Of a stretch of DNA of 64,000 nucleotides, positions 8,945 to 15,934 are shown in pieces. The notes under the pieces are model-generated. The model ran no database searches, was not told the origin of the DNA, and saw nothing but the letters and a program-made list of their open reading frames with translations. Every line of letters begins with the position of its first letter. The first letter of the stretch is position 1. The position numbers and the translations under genes were made by a program. The stretch is from positions 1-64,000 of the forward strand of contig JAIBBG010000001.1 in assembly GCA_019694805.1 (NCBI GenBank), read 5' to 3'. This stretch comes from Flavobacteriales bacterium (GTDB lineage: Bacteria > Bacteroidota > Bacteroidia > Flavobacteriales_D > Sanyastnellaceae).

Positions 8945-9409
8945 ATGAAACGCATTGCAGTATTCCCGGGCTCATTCGATCCAGTAACACGTGGCCACGA
9001 AAACATCGTTCGCAGGGGGGCATCACTTTTCGATGAAGTGATTGTGGCTATTGGAGTAAACACTACCAAACAATCGATGTTTCCCATCGAACAACGCAAA
9101 AAATGGTTGGTGGATACGTTTGCCGATCTGTCACATGTGAGGGTAGAAACTTTCGAAGGACTCACTGCTGATTTCTGTAAAAAAAATGGGGCAACATATT
9201 TGCTACGCGGACTGAGAAACGGCGGCGATTTTGAGTATGAACGCACGATCGCCCACATGAATAGCGCCATGTGGCCCGAACTGGAAACCATTCTCGTTTT
9301 CACTGATCCGGAATTTGCTTCGGTGCATAGCACCGTGATCAGGGAGATCATTAAAAATAAAGGCGACGTTTCTCAGTTTGTACCAACGAAGGTGAAGATA
9401 TATGCATAA
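8945..9409 (+). CDS. coaD: Phosphopantetheine adenylyltransferase, copy 1
   Basis: Transfers AMP from ATP to 4'-phosphopantetheine to give dephospho-CoA, the penultimate step of CoA synthesis in the cytoplasm. The 154-residue length is normal. Family signatures are FPGSFDPVTRGHENI (T/HxGH nucleotidyltransferase motif, residues 7-21), GLRNGGDFEYE (about 90) and the C-terminal VHSTVIREI (ISSTxVRE-like, about 127). The protein is identical to the copy at 12884. Its stop overlaps the next start by 8 bp. Two intact copies of an essential housekeeping gene 4 kb apart are unusual. Confidence 0.95.
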   Translation: MKRIAVFPGSFDPVTRGHENIVRRGASLFDEVIVAIGVNTTKQSMFPIEQRKKWLVDTFADLSHVRVETFEGLTADFCKKNGATYLLRGLRNGGDFEYERTIAHMNSAMWPELETILVFTDPEFASVHSTVIREIIKNKGDVSQFVPTKVKIYA

Positions 9410-10217
9410 ATTCTTTCTTTTTCTGCTGTGTCTGCTGGGTGAACTTTTCACACTGGCTCAGCCTGTGGTGATAGAAGGTCTGGCTAAAGGATATGAAGGC
9501 AGAAAAATTGTCGCATTTCAGATAGAAGATTATATCTCTGAAAAACGAAGTGTTATCGCTTCTTCTGATATTGCTGAAAACGGATTGTTTTCGCTGGAAT
9601 TCAAACCAACAACTACAGGCGCTATTATCCTGAGCATTTCGCGAACCGAAGCAACCATCTATGCAAGTCCGGGCGCGCACTACTCTATCATTTTTCCAAT
9701 CGTATCAGCAGGTACGGTGAAAAAGTTCGATAAAACTTCCGTTGAAGTATCCTTTGAAGGTTTGGATACCCATGATACCAATGCCGGAGGAAAGCTAAAA
9801 TTGAAGGATTTTCCTACACTCATTTGGGAACGGCCTTATGTACTTTTCAAAATTGAATATAATGGGGATTGCTTATTTAATTCACCCATTGCATTCGAAG
9901 AATTACAAAAAGACAAAAATGAGGCAACTGCAACAAGTTTGGAGCAACCCGATGGTACCACTCAAGCTTTAGTTACCTCCCTTGATGATCAAAATGAACT
10001 TTGTTGTATACATCCTAATCCAACAACAGGTAAAATATTATTATCTTGCCAAAACAATCCTACGATTGTCCGATTATTAAATTCGATGGGTGAAAATGTT
10101 GAGATAAACGCATTAGGCAATACAATGGACTTAACCGAACTTGCTGATGGCATTTATATTATCGAATTTAGCGTACAAGGAAAATCAAATAAAATGCGAA
10201 TTGTAAAATGCGAATAG
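9402..10217 (+). CDS. Chimeric secreted protein: thioredoxin-gene N-terminus fused to T9SS glycosidase C-terminus
   Basis: A 271-residue in-frame fusion. Residues 1-127 (signal peptide ending TLAQ, then a DUF4369-like beta domain) are almost identical to the start of the 508-residue protein at 13341. At 9785/9786 the sequence switches to LKLKDFPTLIWERPYVLFKI and then a T9SS type A sorting domain (CIHPNPTTGKILL to KMRIVKCE), homologous to the end of the 1009-residue protein at 4604. Both export and sorting signals remain, so the product could be exported, but its original enzymatic barrel and thioredoxin domain are both absent. It most likely arose at a duplication joint. The next lipoprotein gene overlaps its stop by 10 bp. 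Confidence 0.8.
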   Translation: MHKFFLFLLCLLGELFTLAQPVVIEGLAKGYEGRKIVAFQIEDYISEKRSVIASSDIAENGLFSLEFKPTTTGAIILSISRTEATIYASPGAHYSIIFPIVSAGTVKKFDKTSVEVSFEGLDTHDTNAGGKLKLKDFPTLIWERPYVLFKIEYNGDCLFNSPIAFEELQKDKNEATATSLEQPDGTTQALVTSLDDQNELCCIHPNPTTGKILLSCQNNPTIVRLLNSMGENVEINALGNTMDLTELADGIYIIEFSVQGKSNKMRIVKCE

Positions 10218-10672
10218 CACTGATGACATCATCCTTTGCGATTGTCATAGCCTTATTGTATTCCTGCTCAAAAGATCCCGAAAGGCTTGTTGGAACCGTT
10301 CGATACGACTGGGTTGAAACACAGATTTATTATGCAAACGAGGATACAGTTGTGACGATAAGACCCACATCTTTTGAAGAGACCTACAGTATTGTTTACG
10401 AAACATATGAGAACCATACCTACGGGTATATATATCAAGGCGAAGAACTGAAAATGGAGGGTCTTGTTGTCGATTTTGTTACAGCGTCAGGAAATGAGAC
10501 ATCATGTTTATATGAAGAGGATTGCAGGGTTTGGCAAGATAATTTTCAACTGTGTCAAAGACGGTACAGTGGAAATATTTATGTGGTTTATCAATTTCCT
10601 TATTTAGATGGAGATTTCGGCAATTGTCACTCATCCAGTTTGTTCGAGGTTACATACCGTTTTCATTTTTAA
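10208..10672 (+). CDS. Small lipoprotein, family copy 2 (four-cysteine type)
   Basis: A 154-residue lipoprotein paralogous to 7630-8094. The leader ends LLYSCS, with lipidated cysteine near residue 20. It keeps IYYANEDTVVTIRPTSFEETY, the C-x5-C-x9-C spacing with a fourth cysteine about 23 residues later, and FPYLDGDF. Otherwise the sequence is heavily diverged. It overlaps the chimeric T9SS gene by 10 bp and is followed by a barrel gene, reproducing the order seen at 4604-8739. No function is recognised. Confidence 0.7.
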   Translation: MRIALMTSSFAIVIALLYSCSKDPERLVGTVRYDWVETQIYYANEDTVVTIRPTSFEETYSIVYETYENHTYGYIYQGEELKMEGLVVDFVTASGNETSCLYEEDCRVWQDNFQLCQRRYSGNIYVVYQFPYLDGDFGNCHSSSLFEVTYRFHF

Positions 10673-10724
10673 TCTAGCATGAAATGGATAAATGATTTTT
10701 TTCATATTCTGCCGTTATTTAATC

Positions 10725-11294
10725 ATGAAGAAAATGTCCAAATTAATGTACCTGTTGTTTAGTACTCTTATGTGGAAATTTTCTGCGGGTCAGTTAATCA
10801 CATTTCACGCTGGCCCATCCATGATGATCACGACAGAACAAACCACCTATAGCTCCAAACTTGCATTGGGAGGTGGTTTCAGTGCTAGGGTGAAGCCATT
10901 GGATTGGTTATATATACAAGGGGGATTGCATTTGCATCAGTTTGTGATTTTTGATGAACGAATCAAAAACTATAAAGTAACTACATGGGATTGGCAAGTA
11001 GGTTTTATTCCATATCAAAAAATACCAATCCATGTTTTTATAGGTACGCTGCAACACCGCTACCGTTTCAGATCAAAATCCATCAGTGGTTACGGTATGG
11101 TGCTCGTCCCTGAAATCGATCAAACGCGCATTTGGGATGGTTGGAATATTGGTATTGCCTATCCCATCAAAAAATGGTTGGAAGTCTCAGTGATTTATGA
11201 AAAGGAACCGTTTTATCTATTCAAAGACCCACACACCTCCAATTACTTGAGGTTTGGCGTGAGTTTGAATAGTTCACTTTTGTCAATAGAATAA
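10725..11294 (+). CDS. Small outer-membrane beta-barrel protein, family copy 2
   Basis: About 190 residues from ATG 10725 (the frame is open from 10692, but MKKMSKLMYLLF is the natural signal-peptide start). The signal peptide ends near FSAGQ. It shares with 8098-8739 the blocks MITTEQTTY, RVKPLDWLYIQGG, TWDWQVGFIPYQKIPIH, GTLQHRYRF, WDGWNIGIAYPIKKWLEV and YEKEPFYLF; loops between them differ. Predicted 8-stranded outer-membrane barrel. A 40-bp stretch around 11141-11183 is nearly identical in DNA to 8572-8614, a possible site for recombination between paralogues. Confidence 0.65.
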   Translation: MKKMSKLMYLLFSTLMWKFSAGQLITFHAGPSMMITTEQTTYSSKLALGGGFSARVKPLDWLYIQGGLHLHQFVIFDERIKNYKVTTWDWQVGFIPYQKIPIHVFIGTLQHRYRFRSKSISGYGMVLVPEIDQTRIWDGWNIGIAYPIKKWLEVSVIYEKEPFYLFKDPHTSNYLRFGVSLNSSLLSIE

Positions 11295-11477
11295 AGAACT
11301 AAACCTTAGGATGAGTGATTAATAAATTGTATCTGCTGTACTTTATATCTGATCGAACAAATCAGTAAAAAAACTGACGAAATCAACACATATTCTCATG
11401 ACACGTTGATCTGAATACGCATATTTTTGATTTTGATGAACTATCATACAACTAAACCAAATTGAAATGGTAACGCC

Positions 11478-11933
11478 ATGAAAGTGATCACCATTACATT
11501 GCTCACTATATGTTTGATCAGTTGCGAAAGAAAAATTGAACCAGAGCCCAATTTTTTGCCTTTTTAATTGTATGCTCAAACCTGGGAGTGGACATACACT
11601 GTGGACTATTTTTCTGAACAAGATACTCTTCGAAAAAAATCTGACACAACATTACGATACACCATCGTTAAAGAAGCAAGAGTTAAAGCAACCGGTATCA
11701 CTTATTTATTTCAAGTGAATGGTCAAACTGTAGCCATCAGGCATGCAGATAGAACAATATCTGATGGACTCGGTAAGACCATTGTTCTTAGCACCAACGA
11801 TGATCACGCATCATTGGACTTAAATTTTTCAAGTTTTGATGAATTCAATTCTAGCACATTCTTCGTCACTGGATTCCCATACCCAGGAATTGATGGTCAA
11901 TTGGTAAAAAACTATTTTAAAGAAGTCCAATGA
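11478..11933 (+). pseudogene. Small lipoprotein, family copy 3, interrupted by an in-frame TAA
   Basis: Read through, this is a 151-residue frame beginning MKVITITLLTICLISCERK, a lipoprotein leader with cysteine at residue 16. Codon 30 is TAA (11565-11567), after which the same frame continues LYAQTWEWTYTVDYF and ends SFDEFNSSTFFVTGFPYPGIDGQ. Length, leader, position before a barrel gene and the FPYPGIDG motif mark it as a third family member; it lacks the four-cysteine pattern of copies 1 and 2. Translation from a TTG at 11568 would give a 121-residue protein without an export signal. Its end overlaps the start of the next gene. Confidence 0.65.
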
Positions 11934-12502
11934 GAATCTGCATCACAGTATTGACATTCTTACTGGTTCTGAAATGGTGCAGCCCTGCTCAGTCTCAATT
12001 CAATTTGAATTTAGCACCATCATGCGGCTTGAGTTTGACAAAAAAAAACACCTTCCCTTCATCAATAGCTTATGGTTCGTTCGTTTCGCTTTCAATTCAA
12101 ATCAAACAGTATGTACCGGTTGTAGGAGGAAGTCTTTTATATCTCACACCCAAAAGTGAGTTTCTCAAGCAGCAACAGTTGAAACACATTTACGCCGGAC
12201 TGAAAATTATTCTTGATCCTGAAAAGGATAAATTTCATCTTGGAGCATATGCACTGATGTCGCAGAACATGATTACTCCAGACAACCGCTCTCTACCCGA
12301 TGGGTTTCAATTACCTGGTGTTACCTATGCGAATAACTTTGGTTATCAATTATCAACTTATTATTATTTCAAACAATGGTTAGGTTGCAGCCTCACATAT
12401 ATAAGGTTATGTGCTCATTCATATGAAGCACAGAATTATCAGTCTTTATTAACTTTTAGTATGCAGATGCGCTTGAAAGTCGACATAAAACGTAACAAAT
12501 GA
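11930..12502 (+). CDS. Small outer-membrane beta-barrel protein, divergent copy 3
   Basis: A 190-residue exported protein with signal peptide (TVLTFLLVLKWCSPAQSQ) and alternating strands ending FSMQMRLKV. It occupies the barrel position after the interrupted lipoprotein gene, with ATGA overlap. Detailed similarity to the other two barrels is weak: it shares the size, a hydrophobic pattern and YYYFKQWLGCSLTYI in place of AYPIKKWLEV. Role unknown. Confidence 0.55.
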   Translation: MRICITVLTFLLVLKWCSPAQSQFNLNLAPSCGLSLTKKNTFPSSIAYGSFVSLSIQIKQYVPVVGGSLLYLTPKSEFLKQQQLKHIYAGLKIILDPEKDKFHLGAYALMSQNMITPDNRSLPDGFQLPGVTYANNFGYQLSTYYYFKQWLGCSLTYIRLCAHSYEAQNYQSLLTFSMQMRLKVDIKRNK

Positions 12503-12530
12503 AATATCAATCAACCTTCGATTGACCTTT

Positions 12531-12677
12531 CCCATCAAAAAATGGTTGGAAGTTGGTCTGTCTTATGAGAAAGAACAGTTCTATCTCTTTCACCATCCCA
12601 TGACTGCAGATTATTTGAAGATTGCGGTGGGGGTGAATTCTAGCTTATTTTCTCAAGAAAACAGCAAAGATCATTAG
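12531..12677 (+). pseudogene. 3' fragment of a barrel gene (copy-1 type)
   Basis: Forty-eight codons reading PIKKWLEVGLSYEKEQFYLF and onward to a TAG at 12675-12677, the same end as the barrel at 8098-8739 with a few changed residues. No start codon or upstream part is present. It forms the left edge of direct repeat copy 2 and shows that repeat copy 2 once carried, or was copied from, a full barrel gene before coaD. Confidence 0.85.
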
Positions 12678-12871
12678 GATAAATGGAATATCATGTAGCC
12701 ATGACACGGTTGCTACTTTTGATCGACGGCCCGTAGACAAAGAGTTGATTCCAAAAAAAAATCCATGTTGCATTTTTCCACTGGAATTTGATGATCGAAA
12801 AACCCAATAGATGCATGTTACCCGTCATGCGGATATTGCACCAACTTGATGCATAGTACGATCACAGGTTA

Positions 12872-12879
12872 TATGTTTG
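12872..12879 (+). promoter_or_regulatory. Putative promoter of coaD copy 2 (TATGTTTG)
   Basis: Same TAnnTTTG octamer as 8933-8940, 4 nt before the coaD start. The upstream TTG is also kept. Confidence 0.5.
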
Positions 12880-12883
12880 TGAC

Positions 12884-13348
12884 ATGAAACGCATTGCAGT
12901 ATTCCCGGGCTCATTCGATCCAGTAACACGTGGCCACGAAAACATCGTTCGCAGGGGGGCATCACTTTTCGATGAAGTGATTGTGGCTATTGGAGTAAAC
13001 ACTACCAAACAATCGATGTTTCCCATCGAACAACGCAAAAAATGGTTGGTGGATACGTTTGCCGATCTGTCACATGTGAGGGTAGAAACTTTCGAAGGAC
13101 TCACTGCTGATTTCTGTAAAAAAAATGGGGCAACATATTTGCTACGCGGACTGAGAAACGGCGGCGATTTTGAGTATGAACGCACGATCGCCCACATGAA
13201 TAGCGCCATGTGGCCCGAACTGGAAACCATTCTCGTTTTCACTGATCCGGAATTTGCTTCGGTGCATAGCACCGTGATCAGGGAGATCATTAAAAATAAA
13301 GGCGACGTTTCTCAGTTTGTACCAACGAAGGTGAAGATATATGCATAA
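12884..13348 (+). CDS. coaD: Phosphopantetheine adenylyltransferase, copy 2
   Basis: Identical in protein (and, by eye, in DNA) to 8945-9409: same 154 residues, TRGH nucleotidyltransferase motif and C-terminal STVIREI. It is followed, with 8-bp overlap, by the intact thioredoxin-fold gene, so this is probably the original locus. Gene dosage of CoaD would be doubled if both promoters are active. Confidence 0.95.
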   Translation: MKRIAVFPGSFDPVTRGHENIVRRGASLFDEVIVAIGVNTTKQSMFPIEQRKKWLVDTFADLSHVRVETFEGLTADFCKKNGATYLLRGLRNGGDFEYERTIAHMNSAMWPELETILVFTDPEFASVHSTVIREIIKNKGDVSQFVPTKVKIYA

Positions 13349-14867
13349 ATTCTTTCTTTTTCTGCTGTGTCTGCTGGGTGAACTTTTCACACTGGCTCAG
13401 CCTGTGGTGATAGAAGGTCTGGCTAAAGGATATGAAGGCAGAAAAATTGTCGCATTTCAGATAGAAGATTATATCTCTGAAAAACGAAGTGTTATCGCTT
13501 CTTCTGATATTGCTGAAAACGGATTGTTTTCGCTGGAATTCAAACCAACAACTACAGGCGCTATTATCCTGAGCATTTCGCGAACCGAAGCAACCATCTA
13601 TGCAAGTCCGGGCGCGCACTACTCTATCATCTTTCCAATCGTATCAGCAGGTACGGTGAAAAAATTCGATAAAACTTCCGTTGAAGTATCCTTTGAAGGT
13701 TTGGATACCCATGATATCAATGCCCTGATCAGGTCATTCAATGCTGACTACGCAGCGTTTATTGCAGAACATCATTACGACTTTGCCGCACAGGAATACC
13801 ATGGTTCTGATGCATGGTTAAAATCACTCGGCGAGAAGTCGAACAAGACTGATCTCACCAAACGAGCGGGAAATCAGGATAGTTCTGCAGTAGTTACTCA
13901 GGTAGTACCTTTTCGCGAAGTAGTGACCGCATTTGTAGCTGCCACACATCAAAAGTATCAGGCAGATTATTCCAATGACTTCTTTCAGGATTATGTGAAG
14001 TATTCACTTGGTGAATTAGAATTGCTGTCGGGTATGAATAGAATTGCATTTTATCATGACTATTTCATGTCGCAGAAAATTCAGCCAGCACATCCTTCAT
14101 ATATGAGCTGCTTCCATGCGTATTACCATCATTTTCTCACACAACGAAAAAAGGAACTACAGAGCGCAATCATCAAAGCAGTGAATCAGGAAAGAGACCC
14201 TATGAAAATTGTTTCATTGTTCGAAGGCGATTCAACCTGCCTTGGCACCGAAGTGCGAACACTGGCGGTGATCAAAGGATTGCATGATATCTATTACGAC
14301 AAAACTTTCACGAAATATTCTGTAGAAAAAACACTCATGAATTTTCCTGCAGCACAAACTGAATTGAAAACCATTTCGCGCCATGTGCTGGATGAATTGA
14401 GACAATGTCAAGAAGGATGGATTCTACAAGATTTCACCTTACCAGATGAAGCAGGTGACAAATGGCATTTAGCAGAACATCTTGGTAGTCCAGTTTACAT
14501 GGTCTTTTTCGCTTCATGGAGTTCAAGCGCTTTGAAAGAATTACAGATCATGCAAAATCTGTATGAGAAATATGGCAAACAGATTTTGTTTGTTGCCATT
14601 TGTATGGATGATGATTACCAGGCTTTCAAAGAATACATTGTAGAACACAAGGATCAAAAATTCACCTTTCTATATGGCGGCGGCGCTCCTATGTTGAGTT
14701 ATGATTGTGAAGTAAGAAGCATACCGCACGCACTTATGTTGGATTCAGAAGGCAAAGTCATGTATGCTTTCACCCGCAAACCAAGCGAAGGCATTCAACT
14801 TGACCTCGAAAAAATTGTGGCAGTGATGAAGCAGTCTACGCAAGGGCCGAAGACGTGGAAACAATAG
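13341..14867 (+). CDS. TlpA-like thioredoxin-fold protein lacking the CxxC motif
   Basis: A 508-residue exported protein: signal peptide to TLAQ (residue 19), DUF4369-like beta domain (about 22-125), a helical middle region (about 130-360), then a C-terminal TlpA/AhpC-type thioredoxin fold (WILQDFTLPDEAGDKWHL, VYMVFFASWSSSALKEL, IPHALMLDSEGKVMYAF). Where TlpA/ResA proteins have WCxxC, this has W393-S-S-S-A, so neither redox cysteine is present. The cis-proline loop (SIPHA) is kept. Catalysis of disulfide exchange is therefore unlikely; a binding or structural role is possible. It overlaps coaD copy 2 by 8 bp. Confidence 0.8.
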   Translation: MHKFFLFLLCLLGELFTLAQPVVIEGLAKGYEGRKIVAFQIEDYISEKRSVIASSDIAENGLFSLEFKPTTTGAIILSISRTEATIYASPGAHYSIIFPIVSAGTVKKFDKTSVEVSFEGLDTHDINALIRSFNADYAAFIAEHHYDFAAQEYHGSDAWLKSLGEKSNKTDLTKRAGNQDSSAVVTQVVPFREVVTAFVAATHQKYQADYSNDFFQDYVKYSLGELELLSGMNRIAFYHDYFMSQKIQPAHPSYMSCFHAYYHHFLTQRKKELQSAIIKAVNQERDPMKIVSLFEGDSTCLGTEVRTLAVIKGLHDIYYDKTFTKYSVEKTLMNFPAAQTELKTISRHVLDELRQCQEGWILQDFTLPDEAGDKWHLAEHLGSPVYMVFFASWSSSALKELQIMQNLYEKYGKQILFVAICMDDDYQAFKEYIVEHKDQKFTFLYGGGAPMLSYDCEVRSIPHALMLDSEGKVMYAFTRKPSEGIQLDLEKIVAVMKQSTQGPKTWKQ

Positions 14868-14871
14868 TTTT

Positions 14872-14977
14872 GAATTATGAATTATGAGTTATGAGTTATG
14901 AATTATCCTTTCTCGGAAGTGAGTATTGAAATGGCCAATACACTTCCCTTCGCGGTCCTAATACCTAATACCTAATA
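14872..14977. repeat. Heptamer tandem repeats: GARTTAT x5 and CCTAATA x3
   Basis: 14872-14906 holds five units of GAATTAT/GAGTTAT, the reverse complement (shifted) of the CATAATT unit at 171-219. 14957-14977 holds three CCTAATA units. The stretch lies between convergent genes; no hairpin terminator was seen. Confidence 0.75.
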
Positions 14978-14989
14978 CCTCTCACCTAC

Positions 14990-15712
14990 TCACTTGAGTG
15001 CGAGTACATGCTCCACGCCGGGGGTGCGGTGAGCGATGAAACCTTCACCTAAAATAAATCCCGCGGGGCGGCCCATGTGCAACGCTCTACCATAGAGATA
15101 GTCGAAAAACTCGCTACCCGAAATTGGTGTGATGGGTTGTTTGTCATCTCCAGCATAAAACTGGCTTGAGTAACATTTGAGCGCCTCAATTTTTTTCTCC
15201 CAGAATGGTGTTACATCAATGACGAAATCAGGTTTGAGATAGTGGTCCTGGATATATGAATACACCGCCTTTGGTCTCCAGGGACTTTGGTTTTCGTCAC
15301 CAGAAACCGTTTCAATGCGGAGTAGTCCTGAATAAAAACATGCATCTTGAATCAATTTTGATGAACGACCATGATCCGGGTGGCGATCCGATGGAGCTGT
15401 GCACAAAACGACTTCCGGTTGGTATTTTCTGATGGCCGTGATGATCGACCTCAGGTTATCCTCATTGTATTGGAAAAACCCGTCAGCCATGCGGAGGTTT
15501 TCGCGAACGGCGATACCAAGCACCGCAGAGGCATTGGCTGATTCGGTGTCGCGCAAGTCGGCACTACCCCTGCTACCCAATTCACCACGGGTCAGGTCAA
15601 CAATCCCTACTTTTTGACCCAAAGCAACGCTTTTGGCCACCGTGGCACCTGCACTGATCTCCACGTCATCGGGATGGGCCCCGATTGCCATAATATCCAG
15701 TTTTACAGCCAT
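14990..15712 (-). CDS. bshB1: Bacillithiol biosynthesis deacetylase BshB1
   Basis: Removes the acetyl group from GlcNAc-malate to give GlcN-malate, the second step of bacillithiol synthesis (LmbE/PIG-L zinc deacetylase family, cytoplasmic). The 240 residues include the zinc/catalytic AHPDDVE at residues 12-18, LTRGELGSRGS (about 39-49), a second zinc motif HPDHGRSSKL (about 111) and the family C-terminal segment YGRALHMGRPAGFILGEGF. Length is typical. Stand-alone gene between convergent and divergent neighbours; bshA and bshC are not in the window. Confidence 0.93.
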   Translation of the reverse strand: MAVKLDIMAIGAHPDDVEISAGATVAKSVALGQKVGIVDLTRGELGSRGSADLRDTESANASAVLGIAVRENLRMADGFFQYNEDNLRSIITAIRKYQPEVVLCTAPSDRHPDHGRSSKLIQDACFYSGLLRIETVSGDENQSPWRPKAVYSYIQDHYLKPDFVIDVTPFWEKKIEALKCYSSQFYAGDDKQPITPISGSEFFDYLYGRALHMGRPAGFILGEGFIAHRTPGVEHVLALK

Positions 15713-15934
15713 ATAGCAATTAAGAAGTGCAAAATTAGTCGGCTTCGCCCCTGGGTGATGCTCTCGAGGTCAGAAAGGAGGTCAACTATTAGCCCGGATC
15801 AATTTTCAAATTTGAACCGAACAATTCAGCCACTTATCTAAAAAAAACTTCGCTTCATCTAAAGAACAAAAACCATTTTGTATCATTAACGTTTCATTGA
15901 CAAGTTTTGAAACCACCACACCTCCAACCTATTC

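Larger units (their letters stand above)
8593..9785 (+). repeat. 1.19-kb direct repeat, copy 1 (barrel 3' end, coaD, thioredoxin-fold gene 5' end)
   Basis: Matches 12531-13724 at an offset of 3938-3939 bp. By eye, the coaD part and the 5' part of the next gene differ at about three positions in 850 bp. The 340 bp upstream of coaD differ at about thirteen positions plus one base in a poly-A run. Outside the two ends the sequences are unrelated. Confidence 0.95.
12531..13724 (+). repeat. 1.19-kb direct repeat, copy 2
   Basis: Counterpart of 8593-9785 in the same orientation. The right edge falls inside the thioredoxin-fold gene at codon 128. Here that gene continues normally, so copy 2 probably holds the ancestral coaD-downstream junction. 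Confidence 0.95.

Noticed and set aside
9402-10217. Chimeric gene as an assembly join
   Set aside because: Kept as real but with caution: the frame stays open, and the downstream lipoprotein overlaps it naturally, which an artificial join would be unlikely to give.
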